NCBI GenBank assembly: GCA_964463485.1
Contig: CAYXDO010000035.1
Coordinates: 1-64,000, forward strand
Reading direction: 5' to 3'
From: CAYXDO01 sp964463485
Lineage (GTDB): Bacteria; Myxococcota; Kuafuiibacteriia; Kuafuiibacteriales; Kuafuiibacteriaceae
Length of the DNA: 64,000 nucleotides
Position 1 is the first letter of the stretch; every line of letters begins with the position of its first letter. The notes below the pieces were generated by a model. That model did not search any database and had not been told where the DNA came from. It was given only the letters and a program-made list of their open reading frames with translations. The translations under genes were made by a program, and so were the position numbers. Shown piece by piece: positions 16,974 to 26,291 of this stretch.

Positions 16974-19139
16974 TCACTTCGAGAGCATCCAGGAAACGGG
17001 GTTGAGGGCTCCGGTGAGTCGCCGCCACCACGGGACTCTCGCACGGAGCTCCTTTGCGACCTGACCGGCCGAGCGAGCCAACCCGGGACTCTCGACGGCG
17101 CCTGACCGGCCGAAAGCGGCGCGGAGATGCACGTCGGTGAGCTCGGCGAACGAAGGTGAGAGTCCCTTCGTGCGGGCGCGGAATTTCTCCCTCGACTCAC
17201 CCACCTGACGAACGACGCCCACGGAGGCCAGCCGATCGAGCGCGGCCCGATAGGCGACCCTCGGCAAGGCTCGCGGTCCAGCGAAGGTCGGGAGCCACAA
17301 CCGCCAGAGCTTGGTCGCGTAGGCCGCGGTCAGCAGCCCGAGCAGCACCCAAGGAATCGCGCTCCAAACGGCCGCCAGCAGGTCCCCGAGGCGCGGCCCG
17401 GTCGACCTCGATTGCTGGACTCGGCCCTCCTTGCGAGCCATCTCTCCGAGCATTTGCTGGAGGTCCTGCTCGGCGAACTTCGGCGGATCGAAGTCGGTCT
17501 TCAGGGGGGTGACTTCGATGGGTAGCCAACCAACCCCCTCGAGGAAGATCTCGGCCCACGCGTGGGCGTCCGAGCTTTTCAGCAGCAACGAGCTGCCGCC
17601 GCCGAGGTTGCTGGCGGGAACCGCATAGCCCGCGCTGACTCGCGCAGGCACTCCGAGCGTCCGCATCAGGTAGGCCGCCGAGTGCGACGTGTGCACGCAG
17701 TACCCTCGTCGATCTCCGAAGAGGAACTCGGCGGTCGGGTCCGACGACCCCTCGTAACGTCTCTTGAGGCTGTAAGTCGTATTCTCCTCCAAGTACTTCT
17801 TGACGACCATCGCGATCGCCAGCGGGTCCTTCTTGAACTCGGGCCGGAGCTTTTCGGCGAGCTGATCGGCTAACGCGCGGTAGCGAGGGTCCTTGGGCGC
17901 CTCGGTGTAGTGGCGCCAGAGTTGATCGTCCCAGCTCGGGTCTCCCGCCGAGCGTCCGACGAACTCTTCGTAAGGTGAGGTCACCACACTCGAGACGACT
18001 CGGTAGGCCCGCTTGAATCGCGCGGGCTCGGGGTTTGGCATGGGTTCGAGCTCCACGGGGTCGATCAACCCGAACGGTCGAGTGTGTGGAGTCAGCATCG
18101 CGACGTCCATGGCCACCAGAGTCCTCACCTCGGACTCGGGCGGCCGAGTAATCTCGGTTTTCTGAGTTGGAAAATCGAAGCGCCCGTCGGGATCGACGCT
18201 GGGTTCGGTGGCCTCGACGAGTCGCTCTCCGTTGAATTGAGAGAAGGCGCCGTGACGGAAATAGAAGACGCCCGACAAAGGGGCGACCTCTCGGTGAAAC
18301 ACCACGATCGCGGCTGGCCGGCTCTTGCCGCTTCCGGAGCTCGGCAAGTCCTTCTCGAAGCTCTTGCTCGACTGACCTGCGCTCGGTTTTGGAAGCCCGC
18401 CCTTGGTTCCGTCGTCTTTGGCGAAGGACTCCTTCGGCTTCTGCTTGCCGTCCGACGCGAGCTGCTCCCGGGCCGGACCCTGGTCGTGAGAGTGAATGCG
18501 GGCTGCGACGAGCGCGCCGAGCACAAGGACCAACAGGAGCTGAAGGATCGTTCGAGCTCGGGTGCGACCGTGAGCGAGGATCGCAGCGAACAGCGTCGCT
18601 CCGACGAGCCCTACGGCGAGGAAGGCGACGACCGGATCGAGCCCCTGTGTCCAGAACCAGTCGGCGACCTCGAGCGGACGGGCGATCATCCCGTCCCGAT
18701 GCGCCGCCACCGTGGCGGCGACCGCTGCGACGACGACGACGCCTTCGATCGCGAGGGCGGCTCGATACCGCAACGCCAGCGCTCTCAACAGACCGCACGA
18801 GCCGACTGCGAGGAAGAACCAATGCACGCCGTCATCGACGACGAGCGCCAACTCCGCGCCAAGCAACGACGACCCGAGCTCGGACTGAACGGCCATCGAG
18901 GCCAGCAGCGAAGCTGGGATCATGGCCACCCCGAGCAACAAGATTGCGGGAAGTCGCACTCGCGCTCGCACCAGCCACGCGGCCGCCAACACGCCGGCGA
19001 TCGATCCCGCGATCCCGGCCGCTGAGCCGAGCCACGTGGTCAGCCTCCAGGAAAAAATGGAAAACGCCGACGCCAACACGAGGGCGTGAGCGGGGGTCCC
19101 GAAGCGTCGCTCGATAGAGCTCGACAGGGACTCGGTCAT
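16974..19139 (-). CDS. TgpA-type membrane transglutaminase-like protein
   Basis: This 721-residue protein has about six transmembrane helices in residues 1-215. A periplasmic segment follows, then a transglutaminase-like core: nucleophile Cys in RRGYCVHTSHSAAYLM (~483), His in SDAHAWAEIF (~525) and an acidic residue in GWLPIEVTP. One further C-terminal helix (VWSAIPWVLLGLLTAAYATK) and a cytoplasmic tail complete it. This is the DUF3488-transglutaminase arrangement of TgpA. Family members are envelope-linked and often essential; substrate unknown. It starts in the stop of the DUF58 gene (ATGA overlap) and runs into MoxR. Confidence 0.9.
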   Translation of the reverse strand: MTESLSSSIERRFGTPAHALVLASAFSIFSWRLTTWLGSAAGIAGSIAGVLAAAWLVRARVRLPAILLLGVAMIPASLLASMAVQSELGSSLLGAELALVVDDGVHWFFLAVGSCGLLRALALRYRAALAIEGVVVVAAVAATVAAHRDGMIARPLEVADWFWTQGLDPVVAFLAVGLVGATLFAAILAHGRTRARTILQLLLVLVLGALVAARIHSHDQGPAREQLASDGKQKPKESFAKDDGTKGGLPKPSAGQSSKSFEKDLPSSGSGKSRPAAIVVFHREVAPLSGVFYFRHGAFSQFNGERLVEATEPSVDPDGRFDFPTQKTEITRPPESEVRTLVAMDVAMLTPHTRPFGLIDPVELEPMPNPEPARFKRAYRVVSSVVTSPYEEFVGRSAGDPSWDDQLWRHYTEAPKDPRYRALADQLAEKLRPEFKKDPLAIAMVVKKYLEENTTYSLKRRYEGSSDPTAEFLFGDRRGYCVHTSHSAAYLMRTLGVPARVSAGYAVPASNLGGGSSLLLKSSDAHAWAEIFLEGVGWLPIEVTPLKTDFDPPKFAEQDLQQMLGEMARKEGRVQQSRSTGPRLGDLLAAVWSAIPWVLLGLLTAAYATKLWRLWLPTFAGPRALPRVAYRAALDRLASVGVVRQVGESREKFRARTKGLSPSFAELTDVHLRAAFGRSGAVESPGLARSAGQVAKELRARVPWWRRLTGALNPVSWMLSK

Positions 19140-20473
19140 GCAACGCTCCTTTGGCCTTCTGATTTGAGCGCACGGCCGCTCGGACGATCCACGACGATCA
19201 CGCTCGCCCCGGATCGCACGAGCGGCGTCGTGATCCCGCGCAGCGACGCTGCCGTCGTCGTGTTGGTCGACTCACTCGGCGCAGGCAGCTTCGCGAGATC
19301 GATCAGCTTCCGCTCGGGCTCCGGCTCGAGCCCGTCAGTGACGACGGCGACGGTCGACGGACCGTTCCAGCGTTTGATCGCGGAGGCCACCTCGTCGACC
19401 CACGGCCCTGGCCGGCAAGGAGCGAACACGATCAGGCGCGAGCGGTTCGTGGGGCCCGAGGTGGCGAGGAACCTCGGCAGGCCGCGAGCTTGACCGGCCG
19501 GATCGTCTCGAAAGCTGCGCGAGCGCGCGATGGCGATGCGCGCGCGATCCGCGTCGCTCACGAGCTCCTCCTGACCGTCCACGCCGAGCACCCAGCCCTC
19601 CCCAAGCGCTCCCGTCTCGATCGAGACGCGGGCCAGCGCAGCGGCAGGCTCGTCTCCGGACGCCGCTGGAAGGTACGCGATGACCTTGAACGACGGGCTG
19701 ATGGCGCGCTCGGGCGTGCGAACGACCAACTCACCCGTACGTGCGTAGACCTTCCAGAGCACGAGTCGAAGTGGGTCTCCGTACACGTAGGATCGCATGT
19801 CGTAGCGGTCTCCGACTAGCTCTCCCGCGGGGTGCGAGAGCTCGTCCCCGCTCGTGAAGGCACGCAAGACCGGGTTCGATCCCAAACGACCGGGATGGGG
19901 CAGCACGAGGACCGAGCGCCGCTCCTTGTGGCGCAATGAGATACGGGCGAGACCGAAGGCATCTTCGACGGTGAATCGGCGCGTCACTTCATCGGCCAAC
20001 ATCCGCTCGTCGGACTCCACGTGCTCGACGAGCTCGGAGCCTTCGCGGGTCACGGAGATCTTTGGCCCGAGCGGGTCCTCCCAATCCCATTCGACTTCGA
20101 CCACCGGGAGGGCTCGCATCACAGGCAGGCGGAGCGCGGTGGCGTAGCCGCGCTTGGCCTCGAAGTTCAGCGATGGGCCCGACGGCAGCCCGCGTAAGCG
20201 CCGCTTCAGGATCCAGGCAGCCGGGCCTACGGCCAGAAGCGCGAGGGCCAGGAGCGCGAGGCCGAGCAAGCTCGCGAGCTGCACCACGTAGTCCGCTCGC
20301 GGTACGCCGAACCAGAAGTACGCCGAGGCCGACACCGAACCCACCAGCAGGCCGAGGTTGGTCAGCGGAAGGCGCTCGCGCAGCCGCCCGGCGCGCCGCC
20401 AGAGCTTCGCCGCACCTGTGCGGATCGAGCCACCTGCGACTCGCAGGCCGGCCACGGTGGCGGGAGCACGCAT
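19136..20473 (-). CDS. DUF58-domain membrane protein
   Basis: From ATG 20473 the protein has 445 residues; GTG 20521 and ATG 20488 are alternatives with weaker ribosome sites. Two N-terminal hydrophobic helices (LGLLVGSVSASAYFWF and ASLLGLALLALALLAVGPAA) are followed by a cytoplasmic region. That region carries the DUF58 signature DRYDMRSYVYGDPLRLVLWK and a VWA-like remainder. DUF58 proteins are obligate partners of MoxR ATPases. It is the first gene of DUF58-transglutaminase-MoxR-TPR, all coupled by overlaps or a 13-base gap. It diverges from the PEGA gene across about 140 bases that must hold both promoters. Confidence 0.85.
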   Translation of the reverse strand: MRAPATVAGLRVAGGSIRTGAAKLWRRAGRLRERLPLTNLGLLVGSVSASAYFWFGVPRADYVVQLASLLGLALLALALLAVGPAAWILKRRLRGLPSGPSLNFEAKRGYATALRLPVMRALPVVEVEWDWEDPLGPKISVTREGSELVEHVESDERMLADEVTRRFTVEDAFGLARISLRHKERRSVLVLPHPGRLGSNPVLRAFTSGDELSHPAGELVGDRYDMRSYVYGDPLRLVLWKVYARTGELVVRTPERAISPSFKVIAYLPAASGDEPAAALARVSIETGALGEGWVLGVDGQEELVSDADRARIAIARSRSFRDDPAGQARGLPRFLATSGPTNRSRLIVFAPCRPGPWVDEVASAIKRWNGPSTVAVVTDGLEPEPERKLIDLAKLPAPSESTNTTTAASLRGITTPLVRSGASVIVVDRPSGRALKSEGQRSVA

Positions 20474-20609
20474 GAATCCCGAACCCATACGAAGCAACGG
20501 ACGGTGGCGGCGCGCAAGCACCGTGAGCGATCAACGCTCGACCTGCGCCCAGCGTTCCGAGAGCAGTGCACCAATTGCATATCGCGGACCGACCCACTAC
20601 GTTCTCCCC

Positions 20610-21803
20610 GTGCTCCCGGCGCTGGCGTTGCTCGTCGCAGCCGAGAAGCCCCTCGTCGTCGCGACGGTGATCTTCGGCGAGCCCGATCCGACTCGCCGGA
20701 CTGAATGGATCGCGCGCGCTGACGCCGCAGCTCAGGCGCTGTCCATGACCCCGAAGCTGCTGGTGATTTCAACGGGCGCGAAACCTGCGCCGCTCTCCCT
20801 CGACGGAGCCAAGAGCCACGTAGAGCGCGCGCGAAACGCGTTCAAGACGTTTCGCTTGGCCGCCGCCAAGACCGAGGTCGAGCTGGCTACGAAGGCGCTG
20901 GAGTCGTCCGTCGGCCGCCCCGAAGCGCGGGAGCTCGATCGGCAGAGTCTGCTGCTGTCAGCGTCGATCGCCAACGCCCAGCGCGACGACCCGGCGCTCA
21001 CCAAGGCGCTGTCGGCTTATGCGCTCCGATTCACCGACGAGCCTCCGCCCCAAGAGGCGGGGTGGCCCCCGACCGTGCGCTCGAAGCTCGACGAGCTGCT
21101 GCCCAAGAAACGCTCCACCGTGTCCGTTCGGACCGCACCGACGGGTCGCGCGTTCTTCGACGGGCGCGACGCCGGCGACACGCCTGCTCGAATCGAAGGC
21201 GTCGTTGCGGGGAGCCACCGGCTCGTGATTCGTGCGGAGGCTCACGTGGAGGTCGATCGCATCTTGGAAGTGACCGATCCCATCGAGCTCGAGGAGTCAC
21301 TTCTCCTGGATGCCGATGCGCTGGCGGCCACCCCGCCCTCCCCTATCGTTCGAGCCAGCCTCATCAAGCTCGCGGCCGGGCTCGACGCCCTGGTGCTGCT
21401 CGACTCGAAATCGAGACGGGTCAGTCGGCTCGACCTCTCGAAGGGGTTGGCTGCGGGAGAAGCCACCGACGCCGTGTTCGATGACGCTCCGGGCGGCCTC
21501 GAGACGGCCGTGAGCCGACTCTTCACGGAGCTCGAACGACCGGGCGGAGAGATCCCGTGGTGGGCGTGGACCCTGCTCGCCTCGGGCACCGCAGCGGTCG
21601 GAGCGGGGACCGCGTTGAGGCTCAGCGCGGTCGGCACCCAAGACGACCTCCTCGTTCGCGCTCCAGCCTTGACCCAGCGACAGGCCTTCGACATGGACGA
21701 CGAGGCGCGATCATTGGGAACGGGCGGGTCGGTGTTGATCGGTGTCGGAGCAGCGGCGGTCGCCGGGTTCGCGACGTGGTTTCTGACGGAACGCGCCTTC
21801 TGA
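20610..21803 (+). CDS. PEGA-domain protein with C-terminal membrane helices
   Basis: From GTG 20610 the protein has 397 residues with a short signal sequence (VLPALALLVAAEKP). A helical region (AKSHVERARNAFKTFRLAAA) follows. A PEGA domain at about 175-230 reads TVSVRTAPTGRAFFDGRDAG, then DTPARIEGVVAGSHRLVIRA, the usual surface-layer-type repeat. After a Rossmann-like stretch (LDALVLLDSKSRRVSRLDLS) come two hydrophobic helices near the end (WWAWTLLASGTAAVGAGTAL and VLIGVGAAAVAGFATWFL). It overlaps the downstream lipoprotein by one base, suggesting a two-gene envelope operon. Confidence 0.8.
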   Translation: MLPALALLVAAEKPLVVATVIFGEPDPTRRTEWIARADAAAQALSMTPKLLVISTGAKPAPLSLDGAKSHVERARNAFKTFRLAAAKTEVELATKALESSVGRPEARELDRQSLLLSASIANAQRDDPALTKALSAYALRFTDEPPPQEAGWPPTVRSKLDELLPKKRSTVSVRTAPTGRAFFDGRDAGDTPARIEGVVAGSHRLVIRAEAHVEVDRILEVTDPIELEESLLLDADALAATPPSPIVRASLIKLAAGLDALVLLDSKSRRVSRLDLSKGLAAGEATDAVFDDAPGGLETAVSRLFTELERPGGEIPWWAWTLLASGTAAVGAGTALRLSAVGTQDDLLVRAPALTQRQAFDMDDEARSLGTGGSVLIGVGAAAVAGFATWFLTERAF

Positions 21804-22501
21804 TGAGCACGCGACTCCGATACGCCGTCGCGATCCCGCTCGCGCTCGCGGCCTGCCTCGACGATCTCGAGCTCGAGACCAAGACCTTCGCATGCCGGAG
21901 CGCGGAAGATTGCGTGGACGGCTTCGTGTGCGATCCGACCCGATTCGTGTGCGTGACGAACAGCGCCGACGGAGGCGCTCCCGACGGCGCGATCGGACCT
22001 GGTTTTGGACAGGCCTGTGTGGACGAGAGCTGCCGGGAAGGCTCATGCGTCGACGGCGTCTGCTGCCGCACGCCCTGCACGGAGGCCTGCCACCGCTGCG
22101 ACCTCGTCGCTGGCACCTGCACGCCCTCCCAGGACGGGACGGATCCCGACGGCGACTGCGCGGTCTCGATCGATTGCGGCACCGTGGTCTGCGAGCTCCT
22201 CGGCGACCTCTGCTACGCGTGTGTGGAAGGTCCATCGACCGCTACGTGTGATGGCGCAGGCGGATGCCGTGCGAACGCATGCCTAGGCACCGGCCGCGGG
22301 CGCTTGCTCGGCGGATGCCACGGCGGTTGCGCTCGCGCGGGTGCGTGCGCGCCAGGGAGCCTCGCCACCGCGAACGACGATCCGCTCGAGCTGTGCGCTT
22401 CCGGCGGAGCTTGCCTCCTTCAAAGCGGGCAAGAAGCTTGCTGCAGCCAGGCGGGGACGTGCTGCCCGATGTGTGACGCCGACGATCCTCTGTGCGAGTG
22501 A
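21803..22501 (+). CDS. Cysteine-rich lipoprotein
   Basis: This 232-residue protein has a lipoprotein signal (AVAIPLALAACLDD, Cys19). The mature part is very Cys-rich (CRSAEDCVDGFVCDPTRFVC, CVDESCREGSCVDGVCC, CCSQAGTCCPMCDADD), a pattern of myxobacterial disulfide-knot surface proteins with EGF-like or dickerin-like spacing. No enzyme motif. It is coupled to the PEGA gene (TGATG). Just at the stop, a 16-base direct duplication (GATCCTCTGTGCGAGT twice, 22486-22517) repeats the last codons. Confidence 0.75.
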   Translation: MSTRLRYAVAIPLALAACLDDLELETKTFACRSAEDCVDGFVCDPTRFVCVTNSADGGAPDGAIGPGFGQACVDESCREGSCVDGVCCRTPCTEACHRCDLVAGTCTPSQDGTDPDGDCAVSIDCGTVVCELLGDLCYACVEGPSTATCDGAGGCRANACLGTGRGRLLGGCHGGCARAGACAPGSLATANDDPLELCASGGACLLQSGQEACCSQAGTCCPMCDADDPLCE

Positions 22502-22552
22502 TCCTCTGTGCGAGTGATCTCCGGTGCCTTTCGTTCGATCGACCGCGGCCTC

Positions 22553-23932
22553 TCAGCCCTCTTGCCGTAGCGAAAAGGCCCGAACCGTGTTTGCGGCCTC
22601 GCAGGATCCGGTGAGGAGCTCCACGACCCAAGTGGGCTCGTCGTCGACCACCGCCGTCGCGGTGCACCCACTCGGCACGTCGTCGGTCTCCAGCTCGATC
22701 CCGAGACCTTCCTCGAGGTCCGTCAGCCTCACGGCATCGTCGAGCCGAGAGATCGCATAACGGCCGTCTTCGACCGGGATCGCGAAGTCGGACCACCCCT
22801 CGGATCGAGTGACGCTGAACTTCGAAGTCCCGTCCGAGGCCCGGGCGTCGATCCGCGACGGGCCCACGAACGCAGCCACGTTCTTCCTCGGGACCAACGC
22901 GGAGTAGCTTCCGGGCTCATAGCGATCGACGACCGAGGCGAAGCCTTTGACGGTGTCGATCAGGACTACGCGAGCACCCGCACCGATGACGACACGATCG
23001 TCGAACACGGCCATGCCGGGAACGCGGGGCTCGGGGTCGCCGCGAATGATCGACCACTCCGATTCGCCGTCCGTCGTGATGGACGTGATCACGCGCTCCT
23101 CTTTGGCGCGGTAGTCGATGATCCAATGGCCGCTCGCGACCGCAGCGTTCTCGATGGTCGAGCCCGCGTGAGGCGTTCGCTGCCACCGCACGCCCGACTC
23201 GTCGATCGAAGTGATGCGATCGCCCTCGACGAAGAGCGCGCCCAACTTTCCACCGTCGATGAAACGGCCCCGCGACTCGGAGCTCTTGCCTGGCAGCACC
23301 CGGTGCCAGTCGACGCTGCCTTGTCGCGGGTCGACGCGCAGCAAGACGTCGTTGAGCGCAACGAACAGCGCGGCCCTCGAGGTCAGGATTGCGCCTCGCG
23401 TGGGCGGAGCTTCGAGGTCGAACGGGAGCAACGGGAGCTCCCAAGAGCGCCGCCCCGATCCGTCGAGCGCTACCAGCCGCGCCCGAACGGCCGCGTCACG
23501 ACTCTCTGGAAGCCGACTGCTGAGCAGCAAGAGCCGGTCCTTCGAAGACTCGGCGGCGAGGAATCGTTCGTCCTTCGCCTCGGACCACTTGGCGTCCAGG
23601 CTCGTCGCAGAGAAGCGAGCCTCTTCGGCCAGCGCCGCGGCTGAAGGAGACGCGAAGACCGAGCATCGCTTGGCAGCCGCGACGACACGCTCGAGATCCT
23701 TGGAAAGGACCCAGCAACCGTCGGCGCCTTGCACCACGACCCCGCGATCGGTGATCGCACCGAGCGACTCTGCGCCGTCGACCCGAGCCTCGAAGAGCGG
23801 AGTCGTCTCCGCACCTTGCATTCGAACCTGCTGGGATGCGCACCCCGAAGCGCACCCTATCGCGAGCGCCGTGGCCGCGCGGAGGGTGAAGTCGAGAGGA
23901 TATCGTCGGGAGAGCCAGGAGCGAAGCTTCAT
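22553..23932 (-). CDS. PQQ-like beta-propeller lipoprotein
   Basis: This 459-residue protein has a signal peptide with a lipobox around ALAIGCASGC. The body consists of propeller blades (GRRSWELPLLPFDLEAPP, LLRVDPRQGSVDWHRVLPGK, ITSIDESGVRWQRTPHAGST, ARVVLIDTVKGFASVVDRYE), as in BamB-like and PQQ repeat proteins. No catalytic residues are apparent. BamB-type lipoproteins help outer-membrane assembly, but the sequence does not tie this one to Bam. It converges with the Cys-rich lipoprotein gene and lies downstream of the cNMP-binding protein gene with only 8 bases between, so both may share a transcript. Confidence 0.78.
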   Translation of the reverse strand: MKLRSWLSRRYPLDFTLRAATALAIGCASGCASQQVRMQGAETTPLFEARVDGAESLGAITDRGVVVQGADGCWVLSKDLERVVAAAKRCSVFASPSAAALAEEARFSATSLDAKWSEAKDERFLAAESSKDRLLLLSSRLPESRDAAVRARLVALDGSGRRSWELPLLPFDLEAPPTRGAILTSRAALFVALNDVLLRVDPRQGSVDWHRVLPGKSSESRGRFIDGGKLGALFVEGDRITSIDESGVRWQRTPHAGSTIENAAVASGHWIIDYRAKEERVITSITTDGESEWSIIRGDPEPRVPGMAVFDDRVVIGAGARVVLIDTVKGFASVVDRYEPGSYSALVPRKNVAAFVGPSRIDARASDGTSKFSVTRSEGWSDFAIPVEDGRYAISRLDDAVRLTDLEEGLGIELETDDVPSGCTATAVVDDEPTWVVELLTGSCEAANTVRAFSLRQEG

Positions 23933-23940
23933 GATTCCGG

Positions 23941-24381
23941 TCAGTCCTCTACACCGAGGACTCGATCGGTGGTGACCGCAGATCGTTCGAGGCCCAGATC
24001 CTCGAGCGAAGCCAAAACGCTGGGATAGTCTCGAAGCACCTCGAGCGCAGACGCCGCCTGAAATCGAAGCAGCACGGTCTCTCCGACCGTGCGCACGGTG
24101 GCTCCGCGCGGCTCTCCGAGCAGCGCCGAGAGCTCCCCGACCACCGCTCCTCGATCCAACGTCGCCACCGTCTTTTCGCCCGACAGAGAGGTCGCGGTGA
24201 CGTCGAGCAGCCCAGCCACGATCACGAAGAAGGACTCGCCAGGATCACCCTCTCGAACGACCTCGTGCCCATCGGAGTATGAAACCTGTTCGGCGAGGCC
24301 CTCCAAGCGTTCGAGGCCCGCTTCGTCGAGCCGCGAAAGGAGCTGTGTGTTCTTCAGGAGGTCCTTGACGTCGACGTCCAT
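23941..24381 (-). CDS. Stand-alone cyclic-nucleotide-binding-domain protein
   Basis: From ATG 24381 (MDVDVKDLLKNTQLLSRLDE) the protein has 146 residues and consists of one cNMP-binding beta-roll: VVREGDPGESFFVIVAGLLD, the phosphate-binding-cassette region GAVVGELSALLGEPRGATVR, and a C-terminal helix. The cassette has the G-E-L-S...R-x-A-T layout of nucleotide binders. No HTH follows, so it is not a CRP-type activator; it probably works through protein contacts. It is divergent from the thiamine-diphosphate enzyme across about 100 bases. Confidence 0.85.
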   Translation of the reverse strand: MDVDVKDLLKNTQLLSRLDEAGLERLEGLAEQVSYSDGHEVVREGDPGESFFVIVAGLLDVTATSLSGEKTVATLDRGAVVGELSALLGEPRGATVRTVGETVLLRFQAASALEVLRDYPSVLASLEDLGLERSAVTTDRVLGVED

Positions 24382-24483
24382 GCAGAGCGCGAGTTTGGCA
24401 CCGGCGCGTGATTTCCTCAATGTGCGGCCCACCCTCGCCGCCCCATCGTTGACACAATCCGGGCGCGCGGGGTCTACGGAGCC

Positions 24484-26211
24484 ATGGATGGTGGCACCCG
24501 CGTCGCGGAGGTTCTGCGTGCTCAAGGCGTCGATTTTCTCTTCACCCTGTGCGGAGGTCACATCTCCCCGATCCTCGTGGCGGCCAAGCGACGCGGGATC
24601 CGGGTCGTCGACACGCGCCACGAAGTGAACGCGGTGTTCGCCGCCGACGCGGTCGCTCGCCTCACCGGCGTGCCCGGCGTTGCGGCCGTGACCGCAGGCC
24701 CCGGCGTCGCCAACGCCCTCACCGCCATCAAAAATGCCCAGCTCGCCCAGAGCCCGCTGGTGCTCCTCGGCGGCGCCACCGCGACCATGCTCCGCGGTCG
24801 AGGCTCCCTCCAAGACATCGATCAGATCTCGCTGATCGCTCCTCACGTGAAATGGCACGCACGACCCAACACGCTGCGCGAAGTCGTGCCCGCGCTCGAA
24901 GAAGCCTTCGAACGCGCCAAAGAAGACGTCCCGGGACCGGTCTTCGTGGAGCTCGCCGTCGATCTCCTCTACGAAGAGAAGGTCGTCCGCGAGTGGTACA
25001 AAGCCAAGACCGACAAACAGAACAAGACCCCCGCCGAGCACGCGCTGTCGCTCTACATCCGCGGGCACCTCGGCTACTTGTTCTTCGGCTCAGACAGCCC
25101 GCTCATCGGGCCCAAGAAGATGCTCGCGCCCAAGAGCCCAGGCGGCCAGGAGATCCAGAAGGCCGTGAAGATGCTCGCGGACGCGAAGCGCCCGACCGTG
25201 CTCGTCGGGAGCCAGGCGATGCTCCACCCCGCTGAATCCAGGGACCTCATCGACGCGATCGAGCGCATCGGCGCCCCCGTCTACCTCTCCGGTATGGCCC
25301 GCGGCCTCCTCGGTGCATCCCACCCGCTCCAGATTCGACACAAACGACGCGATGCGCTCAAGGAGTCCGACCTCGTGGTCTTGTGCGGCCTGCCGGCCGA
25401 TTTCCGACTCGACTACGGCAGCCACCTCTCGCGCTGCGACGTCATCGCCGTGAACCTCGACGAGCACGATCTCACGAAGAACCGGCGGCCCGAGCTCGGC
25501 GTCCTCGCGGACCCCCACACCTTCCTCACCGCCGTCGCCCGCATCAGCACGAAGAAGCCCGCGTACGAGTCATGGCTCGAGAAGCTGCGAGCACGCGACC
25601 AAGAGCGAGAGATCGAAATCGACAAGCTCGCGTCAGAGCCGAGCGAGCACACGAACCCGCTCGACGTGTGTCGCAAGCTCGACAAACACTTGGCGGAAGA
25701 CAGCGTGTTGGTCGGCGACGGGGGCGACTTCGTGGCGACCGCTTCGTACTCCCTGAAACCTCGCGGTCCTTACTCCTGGTTGGATCCGGGCGTCTTCGGA
25801 ACCCTCGGCGTGGGCGCCGGCTTCGCCCTCGGCGCCAAGCTCGTCAACCCGAAGTCCGACGTCTGGATCGTCTACGGCGACGGAGCCCTCGGCTTCAGCC
25901 TCACCGAGATGGACACCTTCGTCCGACACAAGGTCCCGGTCATCGCTGTCGTCGGCAATGACGGCGGCTGGACGCAGATCGAACGAGACCAAGTCGTCGT
26001 GCTCGGCGACGACGTCGGCTGCCGCCTCAACCGAACCGACTACGAACGAGTGGCCGAAGGCTTCGGCGCCAAAGGTATTCGCGTCGAGAAGCCCGAAGAG
26101 ATCGAACCAGGCTTCCAAAAAGCCCTCGAGCTCTCGCGAGCGGGCTCGCCCGTCTTGGTGAACGTCATGCTGGGGCGCTCGGAATTCCGAAAAGGATCCA
26201 TCTCGATCTGA
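24484..26211 (+). CDS. ILVBL/HACL2-like thiamine-diphosphate enzyme
   Basis: This 575-residue protein follows the acetolactate-synthase fold: PYR domain, central domain and PP domain. The catalytic Glu of the PYR domain is in TRHEVNAVFAADAVARL, with AAVTAGPGVANALTAIKNAQ after it. The PP domain has WLDPGVFGTLGVGAGFALGA and the GDG...N motif VYGDGALGFSLTEMDTF / VVGNDGGWTQI. From memory of the family, the closest relative is animal ILVBL (2-hydroxyacyl-CoA lyase 2), with shared phrases such as GGHISP, VDTRHEV and MARGLLG, rather than biosynthetic IlvB. Expected chemistry is cleavage of 2-hydroxyacyl-CoA to an aldehyde and formyl-CoA. It sits 80 bases before a CoA-transferase gene. Confidence 0.88.
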   Translation: MDGGTRVAEVLRAQGVDFLFTLCGGHISPILVAAKRRGIRVVDTRHEVNAVFAADAVARLTGVPGVAAVTAGPGVANALTAIKNAQLAQSPLVLLGGATATMLRGRGSLQDIDQISLIAPHVKWHARPNTLREVVPALEEAFERAKEDVPGPVFVELAVDLLYEEKVVREWYKAKTDKQNKTPAEHALSLYIRGHLGYLFFGSDSPLIGPKKMLAPKSPGGQEIQKAVKMLADAKRPTVLVGSQAMLHPAESRDLIDAIERIGAPVYLSGMARGLLGASHPLQIRHKRRDALKESDLVVLCGLPADFRLDYGSHLSRCDVIAVNLDEHDLTKNRRPELGVLADPHTFLTAVARISTKKPAYESWLEKLRARDQEREIEIDKLASEPSEHTNPLDVCRKLDKHLAEDSVLVGDGGDFVATASYSLKPRGPYSWLDPGVFGTLGVGAGFALGAKLVNPKSDVWIVYGDGALGFSLTEMDTFVRHKVPVIAVVGNDGGWTQIERDQVVVLGDDVGCRLNRTDYERVAEGFGAKGIRVEKPEEIEPGFQKALELSRAGSPVLVNVMLGRSEFRKGSISI

Positions 26212-26291
26212 CCGCTGCCGTTTCTGCTTGCGGCAGCGAGGCGCACCCACGCCCCCCTGACCCGACGAGCCTTCCGTGTTAGGCCCGCGCC

